From Flavobacteriales bacterium (GTDB lineage: Bacteria > Bacteroidota > Bacteroidia > Flavobacteriales_D > Sanyastnellaceae): a DNA stretch of 64,000 bases. The DNA lies in contig JADKIZ010000017.1 of NCBI GenBank assembly GCA_016722445.1, forward strand, positions 1 through 64,000, read 5' to 3'. Below, piece after piece: positions 28,401 to 34,863 of the stretch (position 1 is the stretch's first letter; every line of letters begins with the position of its first letter). The notes beneath the pieces were generated by a model. It did no database searches. It had not been told where the DNA came from and saw only the letters and a list, made by a program, of their open reading frames with translations. The position numbers were made by a program, and so were the translations under genes.

Positions 28401-29660
28401 TGTATAGATACCTTGCTGATAGACAGACCATGTTCCTGTTGATTGATTCTGGCGCATTTCGCACCACATAATGCTGCGTTGATTTGCATTGATCCTTACA
28501 CCCCAATTCAATACAACAGTATTGTATCCACCCCAAATTTTATACTGGGCGCGGTACATCAAAACGCCGCCAATACCATCCAGCTTTTGGGTTGTTCCTG
28601 GTTGTGAACAGTCATTCCAACTTGCATTATATGATGCATCAAAAGAATCAGTTGGAATTGCACCAACAGAAGTAATTGTCGCAGTTGGTGTTGTTGGCAC
28701 CCAGTTCACACTCATGTTATAAATATTGATGGCATCAGTGAAACCAGCTCCCCAACCATTGTCCGAATAAGAAAAGATTGGGCAAGGTGTACCTACTGCA
28801 GGCAGAGAGCCATCTGCGGCATCTCCAGGCAATGGACAAAAGAATCCACCACCATCTGGTGGAGAGTAGTTGACATAATCAGATCTGGCAGAAGCAGATC
28901 CAGCAAGCATGGCATCACGTTCAAAACAAAACACCTTCTGGGTGGATTGATTTGATGTCATGTAATAACCATCCGACCATACTGAGAACTTCAAATAGTC
29001 TGGGAATTGTGGTGAGGTGAATGTATATGTATAGTATGAACCTGTAGGATCAGCTGATGTAGAAACGGCGATATAAATATTGTTGTTTCCTGAACCGAAT
29101 TGCGCCAAAAACCAACGATTGGCCGCTTTGTCGTACATCACAATCGGGTCACCTGCGTTTGCAGTTGCAGGACTCCAAAGGTTACCCAAAGTGGCCGTAA
29201 GCTGCACTGCTCCAGTTGTTTTATTGTAGACTTTAAATGTTGTGCTGTTGATCATTTGCACATAGTGATTCGGACCAACGGCACCAGATGGGTCCATCGG
29301 ACGAAATCCAGTGGCTGTTTGACCTGACCAACTCGCTTTCATTTCGCCAGAAGGCAATACCCCTTTGATTTTTTGCAGAAGCTTTTCGGAGTTTCCGTAT
29401 TTCTCACCATGTTCTTCCACGGTGTAAGGAAACTTCTGAGGTGTGCGGTGAAGCCTATCACCACTTTCTTCACGCCCCTGACGTTTGATTTTGCGTTTCA
29501 AGAAAACTTCGTCCTCATTTACTGGATTTTCTTTGAAAATTTCTGAGATTGGACGTGTTACATGAAATTCAGATGCAACAATAAAGTTGCTTTCATTGTT
29601 TTGTGAAAACGACACGATGGACAACATGACCATTGTGCACAACAGGTAAATTTTCCTCAT
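22464..29660 (-). CDS. Giant T9SS surface protein with tandem Ig-like repeats
   Basis: This 2398-residue protein has a signal peptide (MRKIYLLCTMVMLSIVSFSQ). The domain order is: a globular N-terminal region to about residue 560 (DPSGAVGPNHYVQMINSTTF, DPIVMYDKAANRWFLAQFGS, which look propeller-like); three divergent Ig-like modules plus an inserted beta domain (560-990); eight nearly identical 92-residue Ig-like repeats (about 990-1727; TPTNGGASPSYQWKV, NGQVVSCTMTSN); a Ca-binding-type motif (ADTDGDGFGD, DCNDGNENIYPGATE, GNGIDDDCD; 1727-1790); a SprB repeat; five PKD-like modules; and a type A T9SS sorting tail (KIYPNPNTGTFMVES, GFYFIRGENADG). The architecture suggests a long stalk adhesin. 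It stands alone with its own terminator. Confidence 0.85.
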   Translation of the reverse strand: MRKIYLLCTMVMLSIVSFSQNNESNFIVASEFHVTRPISEIFKENPVNEDEVFLKRKIKRQGREESGDRLHRTPQKFPYTVEEHGEKYGNSEKLLQKIKGVLPSGEMKASWSGQTATGFRPMDPSGAVGPNHYVQMINSTTFKVYNKTTGAVQLTATLGNLWSPATANAGDPIVMYDKAANRWFLAQFGSGNNNIYIAVSTSADPTGSYYTYTFTSPQFPDYLKFSVWSDGYYMTSNQSTQKVFCFERDAMLAGSASARSDYVNYSPPDGGGFFCPLPGDAADGSLPAVGTPCPIFSYSDNGWGAGFTDAINIYNMSVNWVPTTPTATITSVGAIPTDSFDASYNASWNDCSQPGTTQKLDGIGGVLMYRAQYKIWGGYNTVVLNWGVRINANQRSIMWCEMRQNQSTGTWSVYQQGIYTPDAATRWMGAIAMDNNGSIGLSYIKSDATSIYPGLYYTGRRTCDPLGTLPLTEVQVVAGTGYQTGTNRVGDYSHTCLDPDGITFWSTSEYMGGTSGGSAARTHIFSYQIQSCTTDASVVISLTSGNNPKCPGETSVFTATPVNGGSSPSYQWKVDGANVGTNSPTYSTSTLTAGQVVTCVMTSNLAGVTNNPATSNAITMSTTTLVTPAVSIAITGGSNPTCPNIGVVFTATPTNGGATPSYQWKVNGTNVGTNSPTYSSATLTDGQIVTCVMTSSVACVTSSTATSNAITMSVNSAGSATISVAQTAGTNPMCNGVSATFTATTTNAVSPIYQWKLNGSNVGTNSTTYTTSALANNDVVLCQLTSAGSCPSIAKLGTGTTTNATTSAQGAAYPTYYGNGRQQWIIRASELTALGLAAGSISSLGFDVAGTTGDPATLNGYTMKMAHTTATVATTTFQTPTFTTVYGPTNYTPALNTLNTHVFTTPFNWDGTSNIVIDICFSNQVVGTAAYQTYRTASSFVACTYYQADDVAGAGACSVATGTTVSYRPNITFTIGGGTATISSNSITMTVNNAVTPAVSIALTSGNNPSCAGSSLTFTATPTNGGASPSYQWKVNGSNVGTNSATYTTSSLTNGQVVSCTMTSNASCASPTTANSNNITMNVTSTVTPSVSIALTSGTNPTCAGASLTFTATPTNGGASPSYQWKVNGSNVGTNSATYTTSSLTNGQVVSCTMTSNAACASPTTANSNNITMTVTSSVTPSVSIALTSGTNPTCTGSSLTFTATPTNGGASPSYQWKVNGSNVGTNSATYTTSSLTNGQVVSCTMTSNASCASPITANSNNITMTVTSTVTPSVSIALTSGTNPTCAGASLTFTATPTNGGASPSYQWKVDGSNVGTNSATYSTSSLTNGQVVSCTMTSNASCASPTTANSNNITMTVTSSVTPSVSIALTSGTNPTCAGASLTFTATPTNGGASPSYQWKVDGSNVGTNSATYSTSSLINGQVVSCTMTSNASCASPTTANSNNITMTVTSSVTPSVAIALTSGSNPTCAGASLTFTATPTNGGASPSYQWKVDGSNVGTNSATYSTSSLTNGQVVSCTMTSNASCASPTTANSNNITMNVTTSVTPSVAIALTSGSNPSCTGSSLTFTATPTNGGASPSYQWKVDGSNVGTNSATYSTSSLTNGQVVSCTMTSNASCASPTTANSNNITMNVTTSVTPSVAIALTSGSNPTCAGSSLTFTATPTNGGASPSYQWKVDGSNVGTNSDTYSTSSLTNGQVVSCVLTSNDACASPSTANSNQISITVSATSTWYADTDGDGFGDLASTSTGCTQPIGYVGNSTDCNDGNENIYPGATEVCGNGIDDDCDTSVDEGCCTMTASAVATNATCVGGSNGSVDLTVSDNPGPFTYLWSNGATSEDLSNVQAGNYSVTITGAGGCTANANAVVGNDGGSAPAAPTFIYGPNGVCRNSTGNVFYVDPVAGATSYVWTLPTGATGSSTTNSITLSFGATYATGNLCIKAVNACGQSVSFCRSVIALTANPSMPGMISGPSFNVCANTTQTYTISPVTNAASYTWTAPVNASIVSGQGTTSCTIAFGAAFTTSGTVSVRSVNCFGQSSNRNMSVYGIPGTPGTISGTTVGVCSGSTQTYSIAAMTAATSYLWTVPSGAVINSGQGTNSINVTFPSNFTSGVVSVRGVSNCGTGAIRSTNVYSVPNISGVISGTSTNLCAGGNFTYSVSAVSGATGYTWTLPAGCTMVTNNGNSVVINVPANFISGSLCVYASNACGNGTNKCLTLYGKPATPATIVGPTPVCSGQTGLVYSTTEISGLTYTWTVPASVTIASGQGTDSLTVNWGGVNGTLYVKATNACGTSANRSKSVTVTTCMAAEGGDEAILKNMDVDVNLKIYPNPNTGTFMVESPSKGQFYLINQVGQMVSTFELNEYNLFRTEITGLSTGFYFIRGENADGLVNQKVIVTN
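24482..26689 (-). repeat. Eight tandem 276-bp coding repeats
   Basis: Corresponding points recur every 276 bases (for example 24658, 24934, 25210, 25486, 25762, 26038 and 26314), equal to 92 codons. Adjacent copies differ at only a few positions; variants such as VDGS/VNGS and CAGAS/CTGSS are shuffled among copies, indicating recent duplication and conversion. Boundaries are approximate. Confidence 0.85.
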
Positions 29661-30036
29661 TGCGGTTTAATTCGAAGATTTGATTGGTAATAAAAAAAGT
29701 CAGGTAGCGGGACTGAAAGCCACAAAGTTAATTCAGTATTAACAAAGTTGTACGGAAGTTTTGACAATTCGTTATTCATTTTTAAAAAGTCAATACAAAA
29801 TTGAGTTATTCGGATTTATAGCCGAAATCCATGGATGTTCTTCGGTTCTAAATCCATTCAGCATCATGTCGATTGGCCAAAAACCAAATGCCAATATAAA
29901 ATTGTCACATTATCAGTTTGATTTTCTGGCATTTACCCAACACGCAGTACACCAATTCCATTCAGTTGATACGCCTTCAATCAATTTTTAATCGAAGAAT
30001 ATTTTAATTTCGTCGAAACTATTACGCAATTTGTAC
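29661..30036. other. Intergenic region between divergent secreted-protein genes
   Basis: About 380 bases upstream of both the giant T9SS gene (-) and the serine protease gene (+). It must hold both promoters; only a -7-like box for the + gene was recognised, at its right edge. An open frame at 29761-29991 lacks coding character. Confidence 0.4.
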
Positions 30037-30044
30037 TATCTTTG
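30037..30044 (+). promoter_or_regulatory. Possible -7 promoter box TATCTTTG
   Basis: It matches the Bacteroidota primary-sigma -7 consensus TAnnTTTG. No convincing -33 TTG at the usual distance was found. Transcription would begin about 10-15 bases before the TTG start at 30064, which argues against the TTG at 30031 as a start. Confidence 0.35.
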
Positions 30045-30063
30045 TTTCACTGAAAAACCAAAA

Positions 30064-31599
30064 TTGAAGTCTTTCCTCAACACCATACTCATGGCGCTGT
30101 TTTTTTATAGCGTTTCATTCGGTCAGGCAAATTCGCCGCATACCGATGAGGAAATCAGTTTTCGCAATTTTATGGGAGGTGTTCGTTATGCCCACATTGT
30201 TGATTCTGAATACCGTAAGTATTACCGATCCGTAAAAGATGATGACCATGCATTGGTCATTAAAGGAGTAGAAAATTTCCTCAAAAAGTATGGTTTTGAA
30301 GCTGTCACCGTCGGAGGAAAAGAAGACGCGCCTGATACATATCCTTCACTCTGCGAGTTGACCATTGTAACACCACAATGGGACAAGGAAAATGGTTTGA
30401 TTGTGAATCTCCATTTATCATTTAGTTCATGTCAGGGCGATATCATTCAGGTGCCATGCCGGAAAAAAATTCCCATGTCAAAAACCATGGAAATTTCTGG
30501 CGACGTTGAACGAAGTCTTTTTCGCACTTTAGGTTATAGTAAGACTGAGTTTCATAACAGCAATAGTTTGAAGATCACACAACCTTCAACCGGTTTTAGC
30601 GAATCAAATCTGCGTGAAAAATTTCTTCAGGAAGGCACCGAAAACATTGAAGGTATTTATGAGTGTATGAAACCATCATCCACTGACCATAAATATCAGA
30701 TTGGTATTGTCAGCACTGAAATAGGATATCAAATTATCTATTTGAATGGTGCAAAAAACCACCGCGATTGGAATCATGGAGAAATCAAAGGACAATTAAC
30801 GCCAACCGCCAGCAACACAATCTATAAGTCCAGTTGGAAAACCGATTCAAAAGAAGAAGATATCTCCGACTATGTCAATTTCAAAGATGGACTGATGTCA
30901 TTTGTGAATACCCCAGAACAACCGTGGATCAAGATTTTTCCGACATCCCACGACATGAAATCTGAACCGCATTCGGGCATGCTAACTGGAACAGGCTTTG
31001 CCGTTTCATCGGATGGATTGATAGCGACAGCTTATCACGTCATCGAGAACCGCAAACAAATCATCGTGCGTGGTATCGATGGCGATTTAAACAAACGATA
31101 CAATGCTACAGTGATCGCCACTGATAAAAAAAATGATCTGGCCATTTTACAAATTGAGAACATCCACTTCGAAGAATTATCGGAGAATCCTTTGCAAATT
31201 AGTCATTCGACCACGGATTTAGGTTCAGACGTATTCGTGCTCAGCTATCCGCTCACGGGGAGCATGGGAGAAGACATCAAACTCACCACCGGCATTATCA
31301 ATGCAAAATCAGGATTTCAAGGAGATCAGACGAATTATCAGATATCAGCTGCTGTACACCCAGGTAGCAGTGGTGGTCCGGTGTTCAGCGCCAATGGTGC
31401 ATTGGTCGGAATCGTCAATTCAAGATATCAAGGAGCAGAAAGCGTAACATATGCTTTGAAAAGCCAATACCTGGCTACACTTTTACAGAATTCAGGCTAT
31501 TCAAGTTCAAACACAGAAAGCAAACTCAACACGAATCTCACTTTATCTGCTCAAGCCCGGAAAATGTTGCCTTTCGTTTTTATCATCGAAAGTCATTGA
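30064..31599 (+). CDS. Secreted trypsin-like (HtrA-type fold) serine protease
   Basis: Starting at TTG 30064 the protein has a good signal peptide (MKSFLNTILMALFFYSVSFGQ), about 511 residues; ATG 30091 would shorten it and TTG 30031 overlaps the -7 box. The N-terminal half (residues 25-300) is unassigned. The C-terminal protease domain shows the full triad: His in LIATAYHVIEN, Asp in KKNDLAILQIEN, Ser in HPGSSGGPVFSANG, followed by ALVGIVNSRYQGAE. No PDZ domain follows, so it resembles the S1C/DegP fold without PDZ. It should act in the periplasm or outside. It is not closely linked to other genes. Confidence 0.8.
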   Translation: MKSFLNTILMALFFYSVSFGQANSPHTDEEISFRNFMGGVRYAHIVDSEYRKYYRSVKDDDHALVIKGVENFLKKYGFEAVTVGGKEDAPDTYPSLCELTIVTPQWDKENGLIVNLHLSFSSCQGDIIQVPCRKKIPMSKTMEISGDVERSLFRTLGYSKTEFHNSNSLKITQPSTGFSESNLREKFLQEGTENIEGIYECMKPSSTDHKYQIGIVSTEIGYQIIYLNGAKNHRDWNHGEIKGQLTPTASNTIYKSSWKTDSKEEDISDYVNFKDGLMSFVNTPEQPWIKIFPTSHDMKSEPHSGMLTGTGFAVSSDGLIATAYHVIENRKQIIVRGIDGDLNKRYNATVIATDKKNDLAILQIENIHFEELSENPLQISHSTTDLGSDVFVLSYPLTGSMGEDIKLTTGIINAKSGFQGDQTNYQISAAVHPGSSGGPVFSANGALVGIVNSRYQGAESVTYALKSQYLATLLQNSGYSSSNTESKLNTNLTLSAQARKMLPFVFIIESH

Positions 31600-31659
31600 G
31601 GTTAAAACGCTTTCAGAATTCGTCGAAAAGATTCCGGCCCTTCATCTCACAATTTACAC

Positions 31660-31688
31660 TTATCAACAGGTATGAGTAGTTATCCCCA
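31660..31688 (+). promoter_or_regulatory. Two DnaA-box-like 9-mers
   Basis: TTATCAACA (31660-31668) and TTATCCCCA (31680-31688) each differ by one base from the DnaA box TTATCCACA. They lie in the same orientation with 20-bp spacing, about two helical turns. They are upstream of the small ORF and mks-like genes. Confidence 0.35.
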
Positions 31689-31791
31689 AAACATCAACAT
31701 TCCTTGTCGTGTCGTTCGGTGAAAAATAGATTTGTCGATTCCGGCAAAACCGGATTTTTCCTGTTTAACCTTATACACCCGAACGAAAGCA

Positions 31792-31920
31792 ATGAACGCA
31801 GAATACTCAGCGGAAAAAATAATGGCAGACCTGAGCCAGAAAATGAAATCAGGAAGCGATGTTGAAGAAGTAAAACTCAAATACACGCTGATAGAAGAAG
31901 AAATTGCAGAAGAAGCCTAA
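31792..31920 (+). CDS. Small acidic protein upstream of mksF-like gene
   Basis: A 42-residue frame (MNAEYSAEKIMADLSQKMKS, then VEEVKLKYTLIEEEIAEEA) starts at ATG 31792 and ends 37 bases before the next gene on the same strand. It is strongly acidic at its C-terminus and predicted helical. The longer frame from 31732 adds residues without coding character. No family is recognised. Its placement suggests co-transcription with the condensin-like genes. Confidence 0.45.
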   Translation: MNAEYSAEKIMADLSQKMKSGSDVEEVKLKYTLIEEEIAEEA

Positions 31921-31957
31921 TGGTTTCCTTTGAATTTCAAAAGCAAAGAAGAAACAA

Positions 31958-33158
31958 ATGATCATAAAAGCAGAACCACGGACGATACTCAACTTCCTCC
32001 ACACCTATTTTGATGTGATGCGGGATTTGTTTCAGTATCAGACCACAGACGGATTGATCACCAAAGAAGTGTATGACATGCTCATACAGAAACACGGACA
32101 TGTGATGAACATCCGTCTGCGCGAATTCAGGGTAATCAGAAGCATGGGAAGCGACTACGAAATGCGTGATGTCTATTACAGACTCATGGAATTCCTGTTG
32201 TTTGAGTTTAAACCTCTTCTGCCCGAAACCATTGAAAAGTATAAGTCGAGTATTGGCGATCTTTATTTGAAGATCCGCAAATACGAGAATCAGAGATCGC
32301 GATATTCTTCAGGAAAGGATCAAGAACCTTTCGCATCAGGTGAGGGAATTTGTGGATTTGGTAGAGAGAAACACTTTTAGGTTATTGGCAGAAACGCGTG
32401 ATCTCAAGTCGAATCTCGAAAGAATTGACTATCGCGAAAAAGTTCACAAAGCGTCATTCTGGATCGAATATTATATTCTTCCTTTGAATCGCATTCTGGA
32501 CGTAAAACACTCTGAATCGGTTACGAGCACCATCATCGATGTGAGTGAATATGCCAACAGACGAAGGTTGGATTTTGAAGATGAAACCATCCGTGTTGAA
32601 TTCGAAAAACTCTATACACAACTCATTCAGACCAATACCGATTTGTTGAGACAGTCGAAAGTATTGGTGAATGAATTGCTTCCTCTTCTTGAGCGTATCC
32701 GCACTGAATCATTGATCCTGACCGGCTGGATCGAATTCCTGAGGAATCCATATAAAATGGATACTCCTCCCCTGCTCAAGGGTTCACGCACCATGGTTTA
32801 CGCCAAAGACATGCTGTTCAAAGTGCGCGAGTTCTTTGAGCAGTTTTCTACCAATGAAGTCATTACTTTGGAAGACAATGTGGTTGAATTCGACAAATGG
32901 ATCTTCGACCGCAATCACTTCAAAGGCAAGCTGGAACAGAACATGCCGGTGAACGACTTTTTTGGATGGTGCTACAAAGAGCTACAAAAGGATTTTACGG
33001 AAATCGATACCGATAAATTTTTCGCCTTGTGCGGACTTTTATTCGACAGTGATTTGCTGATCGAATTCCCAAAAAAAGGTGAGCGTATCAACCTCACAAC
33101 TACCACTTCCAAAATTTCATTGCCTAAACTCAAAGTTGAACCAGCGGTGAAACTTTAA
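31958..33158 (+). CDS. mksF: Probable MksF-type kleisin subunit, one frameshift
   Basis: Two frames (31958-32380 and 32340-33158) join into one protein of about 400 residues. After RKYENQRSR the first frame goes wrong, while the second encodes ILQERIKNLSHQVREFVDLV continuing the same helical pattern; the break is near 32300. The protein is almost wholly helical with long charged segments (EKLYTQLIQTNTDLLRQSKV, LVNELLPLLERIRTESLIL). It ends in a small domain (FFALCGLLFDSDLLIEFP) that could be a winged helix. This, and the following gene, resemble the MksF/MukF kleisin that bridges the SMC-like MksB heads in bacterial condensins. The assignment is from pattern and gene order, not a database search. 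Confidence 0.5.
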
Positions 33159-33193
33159 TTCAGACATTATCAAACGATCAAAATCAGACAACG

Positions 33194-33730
33194 ATGGTAT
33201 ATCCTCCAAAACATAGAACAATTGTAGAAGAACTCATGAATGGAAAATTCATTCTCAGCAATGAAGAAACATTCACCATTCTGAAAGAGAATGACAAATT
33301 CTATCAGGAATTTTTCAAGCTGTCGTTCGATTTGGAATTGTATCTCAAAGCAGACTACGCTTTTCTATTGAGCAAGGATACACAGGAGAATTTCTCCCGC
33401 GACGTGAGCATTTTCATTGCAGTGTTGAGTTATGAATTGGATAAAGATGGTCGCAATTTCATGGAAGCCCTTGAGTTCAATGAATTCACTTTCGAGGAAA
33501 TCGATCGCTATTTCGATAACTCATCATTCATTGATTTGATCGAAAGCAATAAATCTCTCCGCGAGCCAGATGCACGCCGCACACTCATCAATGGTATGCA
33601 CAGAAGAAATATCGTCAATAAAAATTTCGACGATCGTTTTTCATTCACACAAGCACACCGGGTATTCGTTGATTTCGCCAAAGAACTCGCATTGAAGCGG
33701 ATGGCGCACGACGGAGTACACGCGAATTGA
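33194..33730 (+). CDS. mksE: Probable condensin subunit MksE
   Basis: This 178-residue helical protein (MVYPPKHRTIVEELMNGKFI, ENDKFYQEFFKLSFDLELYL, RRTLINGMHRRNIVNKNF, DDRFSFTQAHRVFVDFAKEL) begins 36 bases after the mksF-like gene. Its size, winged-helix-like C-terminus and position match the MksE/DUF4194 group annotated in Bacteroidota, which binds kleisin MksF and regulates the MksB ATPase during chromosome organisation. No mksB (an SMC-like protein of about 1000 residues) follows; a repeat array and an opposing regulator gene come next. If MksB is encoded elsewhere the complex could still form. Confidence 0.5.
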   Translation: MVYPPKHRTIVEELMNGKFILSNEETFTILKENDKFYQEFFKLSFDLELYLKADYAFLLSKDTQENFSRDVSIFIAVLSYELDKDGRNFMEALEFNEFTFEEIDRYFDNSSFIDLIESNKSLREPDARRTLINGMHRRNIVNKNFDDRFSFTQAHRVFVDFAKELALKRMAHDGVHAN

Positions 33731-33910
33731 ATTATGAATTATGAAGTATGAATTATGAATTTTGGCGGAGGCTTGGTTGAGATCGAATGTGAATTTGTGA
33801 AACCTTAAAAATCTTGGGAACATCTAATATTTATAATTTAAAATTTAAAATTTAAGATTATACGCGAAATGAAGTCTATAAGCCATCTTAGTGCTTTGTT
33901 CTGCATAGTT

Positions 33911-34080
33911 CATAATTCATAATTCATAATTCATAATTCATAATTCATAATTCATAATTCATAATTCATAATTCATAATTCATACTTCATAATTCATAAT
34001 TCATAATTCATAATTCATACTTCATAATTCATAATTCATAATTCATAATTCATAATTCATACTTCATAATTCATAATTCA
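33911..34080. repeat. Heptamer array (CATAATT)n
   Basis: About 24 tandem copies of CATAATT, with the variant CATACTT recurring at intervals (near 33983, 34017 and 34059), indicating higher-order duplication. A short inverted set (TGAATTATGAATTATGAAG) lies at 33730-33762, so the two could pair. The rest of 33731-34107 is AT-rich without a gene. Confidence 0.85.
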
Positions 34081-34107
34081 AAAAGCTGTTTTATAACGAA
34101 GTACAAA

Positions 34108-34862
34108 TCAAAGCGCACTAAGGCGTTCATTGACCTCCTGCTTTTTCCTTCTTGAAATCTCGAATTCTTGTCCACCCTTGAGGGTTAAGGTGAAGGGTTC
34201 CTTTTTGCTGTAGTGCGTGACACAGTTGACGTTGACAACACAACTTTTGTTGATTCTCAAAAAGAGCTTAAAATCTTCCAGCACCTCTTCCAATTCTTTC
34301 AATATCCTTGATGTGATGATTTTTCGCCATTCTGTAAATGAATGATAGCGTAGTTCACGTCTGATTCCATGAAAGCGATTTCTCCGATTCGAATAAACCT
34401 CACCTTGCCTTTGTCGTGTATAGCCAACGATTTTTCCAACTCCACTTCTTTTGCATTGTTGAGTAAATGCACCACCTGCGATGTCTGGTTTTCCGATTTG
34501 ATCATCGTTGATTTTGCCCGGTGCACCGCAGAGACAAGCTCTTCCACTTCAACCGGTTTCAACAAATAATCCAACGCACTGAATTTGATCGCGCGAATGG
34601 CATACTGATCAAAACTGGTGACGAAGATGATTTTGAAATCAATGGTGCTAAATTTATTCAGCATACCAAACGCATTACCTTGTGGCATCTGAATATCCAG
34701 AAAAACCAAATCAGGTTTAAGTTGATGAATCAATTCGTAACCATCGTGAGCATTTCCGGCTTCGCCGACAATTTCCACTTCAGGACAAAACCTGGTGAGC
34801 AATTTTCGAAGAACATCCCTATTGGAAGGTTCGTCATCGATGAGCATGGTCCTGATCAACAT
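34108..34862 (-). CDS. LytTR-family response regulator, one frameshift
   Basis: The N-terminal receiver domain is complete: acidic pair LIDDE, phospho-acceptor Asp56 in LVFLDIQMP, the switch residue in FVTSFD and Lys in LLKPVE. The LytTR DNA-binding domain begins LAIHDKGKVRFIRIGEIAF. The frame stops at 34299, but a second frame continues the domain (KELEEVLEDFKLFLRINKSC, VVNVNCVTHYSKKE, EFEISRRKKQEVNERL) to 34108. Adding one T to the five-T run at 34320-34324 (one A in the gene) restores NGEKIITSRILKELEE. The product of about 251 residues is normal for the family. It follows the kinase gene by one base and is surely its partner. Confidence 0.85.
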
Positions 34863-34863
34863 A

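Noticed and set aside
33911..34080. CRISPR array
   Set aside because: The repeat is a 7-bp tandem unit without spacers; no cas genes are present.
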